Shown piece after piece: positions 44,677-56,115 of a DNA stretch of 64,000 bases. Origin of the DNA: Thereva unica. Lineage: Eukaryota; Arthropoda; Insecta; Diptera; Therevidae. Below the pieces are notes generated by a model that saw only the letters and a program-made list of their open reading frames with translations, was not told where the DNA came from and ran no database searches. The position numbers and the translations under genes are program-made. The stretch lies in assembly GCA_949987705.1 (NCBI GenBank), contig OX465282.1, positions 6,932,501 to 6,996,500 of the forward strand, written 5' to 3'. Position 1 is the first letter of the stretch. Every line of letters starts with the position of its first letter.

Positions 44677-46467
44677 AATGGTATCATATTAAACAGAATA
44701 CCATACCCTTACTGTACCGATATTGTAAACGATATTCCATACACCAAATTTAAAATTTAAAATTACGGCAAACATTTTCATGATATTGCTAATATATACA
44801 TAAATACAACCTCATGAAAATATTTACTGTCACCTTTAACATTTAACCCAAAAATTACAACTTTAGTATTCATAAAAGGGTCTATCGATTACAATATCTT
44901 AAAGGTTAGCCTATCCCAAGACTACGACATCAAGGGCTCAAGTTTTAACATTATATAATCAATAAAAGAAATCTATTTTCAAAGGGGCTTGTCCAATGAT
45001 GAAAATGACTAGCATAAACGACCTGTCAAAATTTGATCCAGTTAAGAGAAGTGATGCTGAACGAACCCTTATGTCACTTTAATAACATTGTAATAAAAAA
45101 AAAACATCTCAAAATTTATCCCTCTTATTCCTGTTCTCATTCAGCAACGAAAAAATATTTACGCCGAGCCTTCACAGAGTTTAAAGATTCAACTCAAAAT
45201 CCAATTTCAAGAGAAATCCTTTGAAAATCAGATTGAAATCAACAGATGTCATAAGGCTGACATCAATCGCAAGGATTCGCTTCAACTATGAATAAAATTT
45301 GCATATCCAAAACGCTGGGAAAAGCAAGAAAATCTGAACGAAAACCTCCCCGAAAACATACACAAACAAAACCACCCCCACTATATTCCGCGCCCTTCTC
45401 TATGCCTCCACCCCCGCCAGCACTTTTGCCATCATCCATCGACAGTTTGAATATCGTCTTCGGGTATTACGTGCCAGACATTGCACCCGGGGCGATTCTC
45501 TTCCGAGACTTTGAAATGTCTGCTCTATACTATTTGATAAATCAACACAGGCATCAGCCATTTTTCAGGACGAGTCCTTTTTCCAGTTTTTCTCTCATTC
45601 AGAAAATGGGCGACCAAAATATGCAAATGTTCCCGAATCCACCCCCGAACCACATCGAAATTGCATCCAATTCTGGGCAAAACGAAGCGGTGTAATGCTC
45701 GAGCCGGGGAGGACTCCTTGATTTCAAAAAATCTTTCTACAGGATATCTTGAACTAAAACCGGAGTAACGAATATAAAAAGGATGCGAGATGGCTAGAGA
45801 TGGGCTCACGTACAGCGGAGGTTCTTTCCTCTTGTCTTTTAAAAGTGAATTTGTTAAATTTCAAGGTAAGCTTTTGTTCAGGACGAAATCCTTTCGTAAG
45901 CAGAATCCTTTGAATATTTGAATATAAAATTTATTTTTGCACGCGCTCCAACTAGGAGAGTGCTAGTGCATTGTTTTTAACGAACAATGTGGAGGAAAGG
46001 ATTTGTGTGAATGCAGTCTGCATTTAAATGAAATTTTGTACTTTAGGAAATGTTGAAAGTGGGGTTTTTTATGAGCTGTTGTTTTTTTCTGGCTTGAGTA
46101 CTTGTTTGGGTACAAGTTAAATTGAGGATGCTGTTGATACAAAAGATTCAAATTTTACGCGGCAGACAGACTGAACTTAAAACGTATTGTTGCTACTACT
46201 TTCCAATGAAAATGCAGCTGCGGATTTGTGGGATGGGGAACTAGATCTGGTATGAGTGGATGTAATTTTCACCATTTCCTTTGCGGAGGTAATCATTCTG
46301 ATCACTTCAGAAGAGGAGAAGCACAACGGAGGATTTCGCACAGGTGACAACGGCCTTTTGTTCGTTTTTTAAATAGTGTTGAGAATCTTACATGTGTATA
46401 GTGTTGAGAATCTTACTGGCTAGACCGAGTAGAGAATGTGTGCGACTGCCGGTCACGCATGGAAGCC
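44677..46467. other. No convincing gene; proline-rich ORF at 45288-45695
   Basis: The ORF at 45288 starts with ATG and encodes 135 residues with runs such as PPPPPALLP but no domain I recognise, no signal peptide, and no promoter or splice evidence; I treat it as unproven. The rest is AT-rich. Confidence 0.35.
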
Positions 46468-46619
46468 TAAAGCTACGGTTTCCAAGGAGCTGCGCCGACG
46501 TAAATTCGCGACGGAATTGCGCTGGCGTATTTGCGTTTTCATTGACGTAACGCACGTTCGGCGCGAGTGGTTTCCAAGTAAATATACATATTTCAGTTAG
46601 GAATCAGAGTAATCACAAT

Positions 46620-47653
46620 GTGCATGTTTAGACGGTTCGCTTTGTCTCTCCTTTTGGGGCGCCCCAAAGCGAAAATTTGTTTAGACGGGCCGCTTTGAGT
46701 CTAGTCGCTTTTAAGACAGCTGGAACAAACGGAATGAGAACTACATAGGGCTGGACAAAAAGAGCAATATTTCTTTTTAACTTTTTTTAACTAAAAAAAT
46801 ATTTACAACAATAGCAAAAATAAACTTGGAGAGCATTTAGATTTTTTATAAGAACAACATAGTTTTAGAAGGAGCTTAGCAGCAAGAGTTGGTTGGCTCC
46901 AAGGATTTACAATTAAATAAATATCTTCTATTCTTGTATAAAGAAAAATTATAACATCCAATAGAAACAAAAATATTTTACTGACTGACAATTAGTTAAA
47001 TTTAAAAAGCAATGCTAATGTAATAACAAAACTATAAATTGAGAATGCACTGTCAATATATAAAGAAAGCGAATATGTCTTCATAACAGTTTTGTAGAGA
47101 ATCGTATGCTCTACAAAAAAGCCTTATTATAATGATTTCGCTAAATTCAATAGCTTGTACCCAATCAAAATCCATTTCTAAAAAACATCACACTTTCTAC
47201 CAAAGGTGTCAAAATATTTTCATGAAAATGTTCATTTTATTATTTTGTTTTGACTATTATTTTGTTGAATTTTCTTATAATAATTGTTAAATTAAACTTT
47301 TTAATTTAACATTTTGCTTCAGCTCAACCGTTTTAATAAATATTTCCATAGACCATTTATTTTAACAATTGTTTACTTTTATTTTAACAATTGCTTTTTT
47401 GGCCAACCCTAGAGAACATAAGTTGAAAGATTCTCCTTCCTCATTAAAACACGTCTGCTCAGCACGGCGACTGAAACAAAAATAAAATGGAACACTAAAC
47501 TGATACAAAATGAAATTAGAACAAACAGCTGATCAGAAAAGGCGAAAGTGAGTCGCTTTAAAATCGAGACGCACTTCCCTCCCACCCGAACATTCCCCGC
47601 ATCCACAAATTTCGTGTTGAAAGGTGGTGGGCGCGACCCGTCTAAACAGGCAC
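46620..47653. mobile_element. TIR element inserted directly before the transposase start codon
   Basis: Ends GTGCATGTTTAGACGG and CCGTCTAAACAGGCAC. AAT flanks both sides (46617-46619, 47654-47656). Subterminal CGCTTTG/AAAGCG words occur on both sides. 1034 bp; no coding block recognised. Confidence 0.82.
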
Positions 47654-47654
47654 A

Positions 47655-47828
47655 ATGAGTTTGGAAAGGGGTTTATTTTTATTACAAGAAGAAGATGCAG
47701 ATGTAGAAGATATTTTGTTATTGAGCTCGATAGGAAGAAATCCTGTAGATGTAATGTTTAAGAAAAAAGTGGAAGAAGGGGCATATGAAATATTGGCCAT
47801 GTTTAAACACCAAAGAAAACTAAAGTGA
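47655..47828 (+). pseudogene. Harbinger-type transposase N-terminal fragment (57 residues)
   Basis: ATG at 47655, stop TGA at 47826-47828. An acidic leader (LLQEEDADVEDILLL) is followed by NPVDVMFKKKVEEGAYEILA, the order typical of the N-terminus of Harbinger-family DDE nucleases. The DDE catalytic domain is absent; the sequence passes straight into the right terminal region of the element. Useful as superfamily evidence; not a working gene. Confidence 0.65.
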
Positions 47829-48045
47829 CTTCTTTGCGCCGATGAATTGCGCCGACGCAATTACGTCGGAATCAAAACTTTTTGAATCCAGCGGAATTGC
47901 GTCGGCAAAAGCGCACGCAAGTCCGCCGCGTAATTTTTTGGAAACCATGTACACATGTTCCTTGTATTTGATTACAACGGAAATGCGCCGGCGTAATTCC
48001 GTCGGGTTTTTGCGTTGGCGCAATCTCTTGGAAACCGTACCTTAA

Positions 48046-49340
48046 GACAGGGGATAACGCTGAGGGTCCGCACCCAGACACTAAAGTCAGATTTCTACCA
48101 ACCGTTTTTACATGACGTTCAGTCCAGACCGGTACGAGCCATCAAGGCATTACCTCAGCCAGGCGTGATCAGCATGATCCTTCGTAATGTTTAAGATCTT
48201 TACTGAAGACAATTCAAGACCCTGCGTCCACTTTATCGTCCGGGATTCTGGGCGAAACGGTGAATTGTTCAATCTGAAGCGGTGCAGGTATGCTCTATAC
48301 CTTCCATACGCACTCAAGAACTACCTTAAATAGTAACTCACTTCCCTCATGTTCCTTATAACTCACTTCTCTACACTTATACCAAATGTGTAGGGGTCCA
48401 TCGGCCCACTTGTCAAGGGTTTACTCGGCCCACCTCGTCTGTCCTCAGCGGCAAAAATATCAATGGGGATCAACCCTCATATCACTCATGCTTTCATAGG
48501 CACGAATGGTGCACTTGCGAGGTGTCGAGGTGCACTTGCACCGGGCGCAATTGGTCGGGGGCGTAGTTTCAGACAGCAAAAATGGGATGTAATCGTTGAT
48601 TCCCTTTTGAAATGCGATGAAGAGTCGCATGGGTTTTCACAAGAGCCAACTTTTCCGACGAACTATACGTCAGAATGCTTGAGCATGTTGTTTTTAATCT
48701 TTATTCTCTCTTCTGCCATTCTTTTTCTTTTCCTAGTAAAAAGAAGACAAGAAATAACAACTACTCTGTCAATAAGTTGAATTCAGAGGTCCAAAAAATC
48801 TGCTTAGCCCATCGTCCTCTCCAACTCCGCGCAAACGACGTTTTCAGCAGATTTTTGTTGTTGGATGTTGACCCATATGAAACTCCCTATGTAATCTTTT
48901 CTTTATGCTATATGCATTATTATGGTGCAATCCTATATTTTGTGCAAACTATGAAATATTATTTCTCCCACCTACCCATACAGCGAGTCTTTGTGTCTCC
49001 TTCCATTGTCCTTCGCTGCGTTAACAAGCGAATAGCTTATGGGGCGCAATATGGCATAGTGCACCGGGCGCAAAAAAAACCCCAATTGCCGCCCCTCGTC
49101 GGACCTAGTAGGGTTTGCAGAGCATGCTCGAAGAGCGTTTAAAAATAGGCAGAGTTAAATGTCCTCCTATTGTCCGTTCCATTCCACACTACCGCTGCAT
49201 ACAAAAAGACCGAACTAGCCACTCTTGTGTTGAGAAGGCGTCTGCTTGGCCTGGGACCTCCATATTAGTCAGCATCCTTGGGTATAGGGTAGGTTACAAT
49301 GGCAGCTCCCCCATTAGGGAGCCCACTAGGGCACACCATT
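48046..49340 (-). pseudogene. R1-like RT C-terminal remnant, split by hAT copy D
   Basis: Minus-strand 49340-49100 reads GGPRPSRRLLNTRVASSVFL then YAAVVWN, an R1-type block. After the hAT copy, PIDIFAAEDRR appears at about 48470-48440, again as expected for R1-type C-termini (usually P-DLLAEER). Downstream to 48046 is too eroded to read securely. Confidence 0.6.
48474..49098 (+). mobile_element. Non-autonomous hAT element, copy D
   Basis: Contains GCTTTCATAGGCACGAATGG, GTGCACTTGCACCGGGCGCA and at the right GTGCACCGGGCGCAAAAAAA followed by GCCGCCCCT. The left terminus is degraded and no duplication was resolved. An extra GAGGTGTC-containing duplication of the GTGCACTTGC word is present near 48520. 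The internal segment at about 48575-48895 is shared with copies B and C. Confidence 0.75.
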
Positions 49341-49439
49341 GAGCCCATTGTGATACAATTCTAGTGCCAGGAGGAAATTCAGGCCATCTCAATCCAGGGG
49401 CTTGGAGCTTTTAATAAAGCGATAGAGGTCAGGAACACC

Positions 49440-49995
49440 AATGTTTTGCAGCTGTAATCTGAGGAGTTCCCCATTCAAACGGGTGTTAAGGAGACGTCGA
49501 AGGATGGAATCCAAATCGTACAGGTTCCGCTGCTTAAATATTTGGGATTATTAGTTGAAGAAAAGAAAGTGGCATCAAAAGCCGACGTTCACAGTCGCAA
49601 GGGTCAGGCAACAGCAACATTCGCCTCGCTCAAGTGGTGTGTATGGAAACGAACAACTATTACCGTCAAAGTGAAAGTACACTCAGCAGACTCGAGAATT
49701 TAGCGATCGGTACCGGAGAAATCCTGGCTAAATAATATCGAGGACGACTTAAAGAATGAATACTAATCGAGGCTCGAGACATCGCCAAAAATCGTCAATA
49801 ATGGAAACGAATCGTGGAGGAAGTGCGAGCAGCGGCATCGACAGCAGCTTATCCGTTGTGGGGACGCCCGTTTTTAAGTCTCAGGAAAGGCCCTTTATAC
49901 TGTTTATACTGACAAACTATTTTCTTCGTATAGAGTGCAATGTCGAACAGCAGATCTAGTCGGGGAGAAAGGACCGCCAGCTAACGGATCAAAGA
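49440..49995 (+). pseudogene. Heavily deleted RTE/CFDP2-like copy
   Basis: Blocks match the intact element in order, with gaps: about 2149-2180, 2455-2625, 2925-2995, 3005-3115 and the 3' end GCTAACGGATCAAAGAAGAA. A foreign stretch of about 100 bases (49870-49970) sits just before the 3' end. Non-functional. Confidence 0.85.
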
Positions 49996-49999
49996 AGAA

Positions 50000-50420
50000 A
50001 GTTAGGTAAGGTTAGGGTAGATATGGCTTAGCTGTTGGTTTAAGCTCATATACCTAGGCCAAAAGGATAAGCCCATTGTGATGCCATAGTGATCCCACTT
50101 TAAACCTGATGTTAAAGTATCGTTTCTTCGCTAAAACCATCCCGAGGAAGAAATGAATTTTCTAAGTTACGGGATCCCAATCTTCGAGATTTCCTCAAGG
50201 GTACTTAGAAAGGGTTCGCCAAATGTGGTTAACCTCATTCTGCTTAGGGCCGGGCAATAACAGAGGATATGTGGTACACTTTCCGCCTCGTCCAGGTTCT
50301 TACAGCTTCTGCAGTAATCGTAGGTTTCAAGACCTAAGCGGGTCGCACACGTCCCTATCAGACAGTGCCCGGTCAGCACTCCCACTTTAACTGAGAGGTC
50401 TTGTCTCCCGAGGCTCAGTA
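50000..50420 (-). pseudogene. R1/LOA-like C-terminal Cys-His region
   Basis: Minus-strand 50385-50167 reads LTGHCLIGTCATRLGLETYD then YCRSCKNLDEAESVPHILCY then CPAL, the conserved C-terminal cysteine/histidine block after RNase H. Probably the same family as the minus-strand copies elsewhere. Confidence 0.75.
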
Positions 50421-50449
50421 GTGAGGTGGTCCGTCTGAGATCATAAGAG

Positions 50450-50770
50450 GGCTAGGAGGCTATTATCGCGTTTCCATCAGTTCGGAATAGTTACGGCACA
50501 TGTAAATTGCATAAATGTACTACAAGTGATTCCCCTTATTTCGCTGATGACTGTCTACCTTATGACGGAACAAGCAACATGTCTCGGATACTGGAAGAAA
50601 CAATCACGACCACGGAGACGAAAAAGGCAAAGCTATTTAAGAATTTGCTCATGGAACGTTCGAGCTTTGTACAGCAGCGTTTCCAAACTGGGGGCGAGAC
50701 CTACAAGGGGGGCGCTTATAGCTCAAGGAGAAAGGGGGGGGGGGGTATGATTTTATATTTTTGCATTTTT
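50450..50770 (+). pseudogene. 5' fragment of a retroelement endonuclease ORF
   Basis: The reading RICSWNVRALYSSVSKLG at about 50625-50690 resembles the start of APE-type endonucleases (ICTWNVRTL). It ends in a G run at 50738-50746. No RT follows. Confidence 0.5.
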
Positions 50771-50879
50771 TGACTCAGTTATTGAATTCTACTTAAATTG
50801 TATAGTGTCTTTTTGTTTTACATCTCATCGTCATCTAGACCGATTTCGACAAATGTGCCCGATTCTGAAACGTCATTCA

Positions 50880-51740
50880 GTATCTACCATTTTAACTATA
50901 AGTCTATTCACACCGAAAAAATGGAGACATTCGGCGCCTTCAGACAACACAATTCGTTGTTTGGTGAAGAATTTCTTCGAGTCTGTTGTGACTCGCTAGC
51001 TTTCCTTTGGACCGCGTCCGCGACCTTTTAGTGAAGTTGTTGAAGCGTTAATAGATAGTGCTGCCGATAATCCAAATGTGTCGTAACACCGTTAAACGGG
51101 GGTGGAACGACTCTAAGGAGGATTATGAAGCAAGATCTTCAGATCAAGCCACTCACTCAATGATTGTTGCCAATGAACAAGCGGCATCGCTTGGAATATG
51201 GAAATGCCGTCGCAAGAAAGATCGATGCGCTGACGGACGAAGGTCATTTTACACTCTTTGGCGGAGTCAATGATCAAAACAGTCGAATTTGGGGAACAGA
51301 GAACCCACCGTCGTTCATGACATCAAACACTACTGCACCATGAGAAAGTTACTGTTTGGGCCGAAGAGTGCTTAAAACCCATCATCGGACCCATTATCTT
51401 TAAAGTTCAAGAAACCGTCGAAGGTTCACTCTATCTTTGTATGTTGGTGCATTTTGTGGGTCCGAAAACAGGTGAAAAATGTCTGACGAACCTTTTTTCA
51501 ACACACCGCAGCCATTACGATGAAATTCTGGCAAGAGTCAAAATTATGCCAGTAAGACCATTGACGAACTCAAAGCTTAGCCATTGACGAAGCCAAAGTA
51601 GCTGCTATAATTCCTGAAAACAGCTGCTGCTTGCATATTGAAAAATTTAATCGACATAAATGGTAGAGAATATCCTAAATAAATATTGTTCATTTGTCAA
51701 AATCGGCTAAAAATTTCGGAGTTATTCAATGATGAAATAC
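50880..51740 (+). pseudogene. Mariner-like (DD34D/E) transposase remnant
   Basis: After an ATG-containing start near 50921 (METFGAFRQHNSLF), the plus-strand text includes HFTLFGGVNDQNSRIWGTEN, the block after the second catalytic aspartate in insect mariner-like transposases, then ESYCLGRRVLK-like sequence in a shifted frame. Many stops. The 3' part (about 51640-51730) shares TTTGTCAAAAT-GGCTAAAAA and ATGAAATACCGAAGG words with 58755-58830. Confidence 0.6.
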
Positions 51741-51755
51741 CGAAGGTGTAGACAC

Positions 51756-51853
51756 CTAACATGAAAATTTACATATTTTACTGGGGGGCGCCAAGGGCTT
51801 TTTATGTAACAGGGGGGCCACAGTGTCATAAAGTTTGGAAACCACTGCTGTAC
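51756..51853 (-). mobile_element. Solo hAT-like end
   Basis: Reverse strand reads CAGCAGTGGTTTCCAAACTT followed by GGCCCCCC, the well-known CAGTGGTT-CCAAACT type of hAT terminus. No partner end seen in the window. Confidence 0.6.
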
Positions 51854-52705
51854 AAAAATCGAGCTGGTCAACATCTAGCCGAAACCCTGTTAAAGTATAA
51901 AGGTGATATAACGGCCATTCATCGGATGCGATAGGCAAGGATTGGTGTCTTGCAAAAACCTGCGGGTGATATGTTATTACAGCTGTCGTACCAAATACCA
52001 TGTGGTTGAGGTAGGCTATATGGTCAGTAAAAGGATGAAGTCTACCATTACCAATTTAAATCAATAAATGAAAGCGACTAGGCGAAAACTGTGACTGCAC
52101 ATCAACGAAAGCAAAACGAAGTTCCTTCACCTTTCAGATGGTTATGTTTGGATGTTAACAATTCCTCAATTACACAACTTTGATATGATTTTACATTACC
52201 TACCAAGGACAAAGGTTTCTGGTCGTGTTGATAAATTGCATCTCTAACACAATTCGGAATAGATATAGAGAACTATTGGGGGTCATAAAAATCTCTTTAG
52301 CCACTTCGAGATAATGTCGAGGCAGCTCTAATTCATTCATTCACCCCTATCTCTAAATCGGTGTGCTTTCCCGAATTTTTATCTTTTTTAAAACTACACA
52401 TTGCACCTCATCGAACAAAGCAGAGATAATCAATAAAATTATATTTCGATCTATTTTTATAGAGATGGTTATCCCCAATAACCAATTTGTAACTAATCAA
52501 ACACAACAGAAAAACTTGAAGCTGAAACGGAAACACTCAATAAACATCATGTTTTGATTACTGCTTTGTGTCAATTTTGAAAACCAATTACTTGTTGTCT
52601 TTCATCAGAAATGATTAAGATGGTGAATCCCAGAAAATCACTAAACAAATCACACACCTTATCTTCCCGCATTCTGAAGTGCACGGGTCTTATCACATTT
52701 TCAAT
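51854..52705. other. Upstream region of the secreted-protein gene; no other gene seen
   Basis: AT-rich with no transposon motif after about 51,900. It may contain enhancers of the gene at 52741; none can be identified by eye. Confidence 0.4.
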
Positions 52706-52707
52706 TT

Positions 52708-52744
52708 TATATATAAGCTCAGAGTTAGCAGTTTTTAATCAGTA
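52708..52744 (+). promoter_or_regulatory. TATA box and initiator of the Kazal-like gene
   Basis: TATATATAAG at 52708-52717 and TCAGTA at 52739-52744 match the arthropod TATA and Inr consensus. The distance from the TATA region to the putative +1 A at 52741 is about 31 bases, as expected. This places the transcript start 54 bases before the ATG. Confidence 0.78.
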
Positions 52745-52794
52745 CGAAACTTTTAACTTCCACGTAAATATCTTACAAAAACCAAAAGCACAAA

Positions 52795-53173
52795 ATGAAA
52801 TTCCTTGCACTTTTCTTCGCTGTTTTAGGTAAGATAAGAAAAAATAAACAAAAATTAATAAAAGTTAATAATAATAATTTTAATTGAAAATTTTCAGCCT
52901 GTGCCAGCGCCTTCAATCCCTTCCTGCCTGACTATTGTGGAAAACCCTGCAATGAACCTTCCGGCATGGTTTGCGCCTACAATCAAGTATGCTATAACGT
53001 TTTCATCAACACTTGTGCGATGAGGAAAATGAACTGCGACAGGAATGAAAGTAAGTTTATTTGGAATAAAATCCGATTGGGAATTGATTTTAATGATTTT
53101 CTCGCCTACAGGATTCTTAGCGGTTAATATGGCATCCTGTTTAATGTCTGGAAATAAATGCAGAGGAATGTAG
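52795..53173 (+). CDS. Small secreted cysteine-rich protein, atypical Kazal-like
   Basis: join(52795..52828, 52898..53050, 53112..53173), 82 residues. The introns of 69 and 61 bases have GTAAG donors and TTTTCAG or CTACAG acceptors; each splits a codon after its first base. Signal peptide MKFLALFFAVLACASA with likely cleavage before Phe17. The mature part has eight cysteines (25, 29, 37, 43, 51, 58, 72, 79). The run VCAYN-VCYNVFINTCAMRKMNC recalls Kazal domains (VC...Y..F.N.C.....C), suggesting a secreted protease-inhibitor-like or venom/saliva/haemolymph peptide; inhibition is not proven. It has its own TATA/Inr and AATAAA and lies free of transposon sequence, so it is very likely a real host gene. 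Confidence 0.92.
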
Positions 53174-53185
53174 GAATTAATAGGC

Positions 53186-53195
53186 AATAAATAAA
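53186..53195 (+). terminator. Polyadenylation signals of the Kazal-like gene
   Basis: Overlapping AATAAATAAA lies 13 bases after the stop codon, giving a very short 3' UTR. Confidence 0.75.
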
Positions 53196-53329
53196 TGTTT
53201 TAAGTTTAATTAAAATTGTGTTTTAAATTATGTATTGAGAGAGTTCGTTTTTTCACCTTTAAACTATAGATTGCATTTATGGTGCATAAAAAACTCCAAT
53301 GTCGAAGTGTGAGTATCCCCCAACCAACC

Positions 53330-55898
53330 ACTTAATAACACCAGTGGTCGTGACATGCTGCTTGTTCCGTAATAAAGTAGTCAGTCATCAGCGAAATGGG
53401 GGGGGGAATCACTTGTAGTACATTGGCCTTAACTACTCCGAACGCGGTAATACTCACTGCGGAGTCTGGACTGAGCCTGCAGTGAGTGCGGCCGAGTCTT
53501 GTCGCCAGTCCACTCTAACCGCCTTCAAAAGGAAAAAAAATATCCCGGTTCCGCAATAAATCGTCAAATAATTCTTCCGCCATCTCAATTTCATCCTTAA
53601 ATAAATAAACAAAATAAACTTCAAATAAGTGCTCAAAAACCTAACTAGTGTAGTGGATTTAAAAATATATAGTGAAGATCACCTCACGGGACTTTACATC
53701 AACATACTGACGGACGGCAAGTTAAGTTTTTCCCGTTTTTTCACTTCCCCGCACTCCGAGCTAGACATCGCCGGCGCTGCAGCACTTATCGGCCAGCTGA
53801 TAGGAATCGTCTTGTTTTAGCAGGCATAACACTGCAACAGGATTGTTCCCGTTAGCCCCGATGGTTGCATCGCCGGCGGAGTCAGCCACAAATGAGGTCA
53901 TGGACCTTGCGTCGGAGAGGCCCCTAAACAAAAACAAACATTTTTCTATTGTTTTTTGTAACATCATTGTTGCGGGTCTCTTTTCGAACTTCTCTCACGT
54001 GATGTGCCACCTACATATCCATGTCCCGGCCATTCTCGCACTAAGTGATACTCAAGTCACCGATTCTGATCTCGATCGATTTCAGGTGACTGGGTATAGC
54101 TTAGTGCACAATTTCTCTGACCATAGGGGTGTCTCCATGTATGTTAGGAATGACGTGGCTCTCCAGAAGGTGTGCAATAGCACATCTTCCGACTTTAATT
54201 ACATATGGGTTAAAATAATCCTTCGTAGCCACGTCATATTCTTCTGTTTTCTATACAGAAGTCCTAATATAAGTAATGAAGCCTCGACGTTAGCCTTCGA
54301 TGCTATATCAGAACGAATCTCCGGATTTTTATCTTCCCACCCGGAGTGTGAAATCATTGTTGCGGGTGATTTTAACGTTCATAATGCCAATTGGCTAAAT
54401 TACTCGAATGGCACCAGTGTTTCTGGCAAAGACGCCGAGATCTTTGCAGACTCAAATAATCTACACCAAATCGTTAATTGTCCGACACGAATTCCGGATG
54501 TTTCAGGTCACGGAGCCCATCTGCTTGACCTATTTCTCACTTCGCATCCCACTCGATATTCCGTCGAGGTGAGCTCACCCCTTGGCAACTCGGACCACAA
54601 ACTAGTCAGTGCCAATTTTCCATATCCATCCTCCACTCCAACCGGTACAGTTCCCAAAAGAACTGTCTGGCACTATGGGAAAGCCAACTGGTTGGGTCTC
54701 ACTCGTTTCTTTCAAGCCACTGACTGGAATTTGTGTTTCCGCGGTGCCAGTGCGAACTATGCTGCGCTCTGTATTACCAAAATAATACGGGCAGGAATGT
54801 GTTTGTTCATTCCTCATTCCACTAAGTCTATAAAGCCTAGGCCAAATAGATGGTTTAATGGGGAGTGCAAGAACGCAATTAATGCTAAGGAAGCCGCCTA
54901 TAGAGCGTACAAATGTTCCCCAAATGACTCACTTCGACGTGAATATATGATATCGAGAAACTCCTGTAATTCCATCATCAGGAAGGTCAAAACGTCATTT
55001 GACGACAAGATGCGAAGTAAGATCCTCAATACACGCGTAGGCAGCAAAAACTTCTGGTCCTTGGTAACTTCCATCAAGAAGAATTTCACGTCTTCCGCAA
55101 TTCCTCCATTTATCAATGGGGAGGAGGTGATAACAGAAAGCAAATTCAAGGCCGATTTATTGGCATCTCTGTTTGCCTCAAATTCTTCTCTACCCGAAGC
55201 TGATACGTCACCACCGGTCCTCGAGCGCAACGCCCATTCAATGGACGGAATCTTCTTCAGAACGCGCGAGGTGTATAAATGTCTCAAAGAACTCAACGTC
55301 AATAAATCCACTGGCCCAGACAATATTCCCCCTATGGTACTTAACAAATGTGCCTCACCTTTGGCTAAACCTCTGCGCAAACTTTTCGGCCTGTCATACT
55401 TGTCCGGAGTTTATCCCAACTCTTGGAAACTAGCTCATGTTCAGCCCATTCCCAAAAAAGGTGAAGCCAGCGACCCTTTAAACTACCGCCCAATATAGCA
55501 ATTACTTCTGTTCTCTCCAAAATCATGGAGATAATAATCAATCGAAGGTTGATGAAATATCTGGAATCCAACCAAATTTTACACGACAGGCAGTACGGCT
55601 TTAGACCGAAAAGATCTACTGGCGACCTTCTTGTGTGTCTGACTGAGGCTCTCAACCAAAACATCCATCGCTTCGGTGAATCTGGTTTGGTTGCTCTAAA
55701 TATATCCAAGGCTTTCGACAGAGTATGGCATCCCGCTCTGCTGCTTAAACTCCAAGCTATTGGTATCGACTCAGTTCTAAGGAACTGGATTGAGAGCTTT
55801 CTTTCCAGCCGTTCAATCAGGGTAGTGTTGGATGGCGTTGATCCTAGTAAGGGCCTAACTATGTATCATATGAAAGAGGATACTTAAGCACACACAGG
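53330..55898 (+). pseudogene. Jockey-like retrotransposon, ORF2 with one frameshift and C-terminal deletion
   Basis: 53861-55495 is open: endonuclease ECEIIVAGDFNVHNANWL and GNSDHKLVSANF, linker, RT start NKSTGPDNIPPMVLN, PIPKKGEASDPLNYRPI. There an extra TA at about 55494-55497 shifts the frame; the sister copy near 44420 lacks it. Reading resumes in the next frame as AITSVLSKIME, DRQYGFRPKRSTGDLLV, ALNISKAFDRVWHPALLLK, then stops short at VVLDGVDP: the QG, FADD and thumb blocks are deleted. The ATG in the ORF2 frame is 53861 (TTG at 53843 is not a start). 53330-53842 is leader or ORF1 remnant. Confidence 0.9.
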
Positions 55899-56115
55899 CC
55901 CGCTTGCTGAAAGTTGAGTTGTTCCGACACGACAAGTCCTTTGAGTTGAAGAAAGTGACATTTCAGTCGAATCACGACTTTCAGTACAGTGGCATACACT
56001 CAACTTAGCATTTCCACCTTAAGCCCCTATTCTAAAAGAAATTCAACTGAAACGTCACTTTCTTCAACTCAAATGATTTGTCGTGTCGTGACGACTCGAC
56101 TTTCAGAACGGGAGC
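55899..56115. mobile_element. Fold-back MITE, sibling of 20449-20670
   Basis: The arms contain CTGAAAGTTGAGTTGT, GAGTTGAAGAAAGTGACAT and their complements, and the loop CAACTTAGCATTTCCACCTT. Flanks carry CACAG on both sides, a possible short duplication. It lies at the truncated 3' side of the Jockey-like copy. Confidence 0.85.

Larger units (their letters stand above)
46471..48042 (+). mobile_element. PIF/Harbinger-derived element, 1.57 kb, TAA duplication
   Basis: Ends AGCTACGGTTTCCAAGGAG and CTCTTGGAAACCGTACCT. Flanks 46468-46470 and 48043-48045 are both TAA. Subterminal GCGCCGACG/CGTCGGCGC-like words recur. It retains a fragment of Harbinger-type transposase (47655-47828), which independently supports the TSD-based assignment. 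It is interrupted by another element at 46620-47653. Confidence 0.9.

Noticed and set aside
45288..45695. Proline-rich 135-residue ORF as a gene
   Set aside because: ATG start is present but there is no domain, signal peptide, promoter or intron evidence; kept only as a note in the region entry.
54602..54817. Minus-strand ORFs over the Jockey-like ORF2
   Set aside because: Antisense shadows of the retroelement coding strand.
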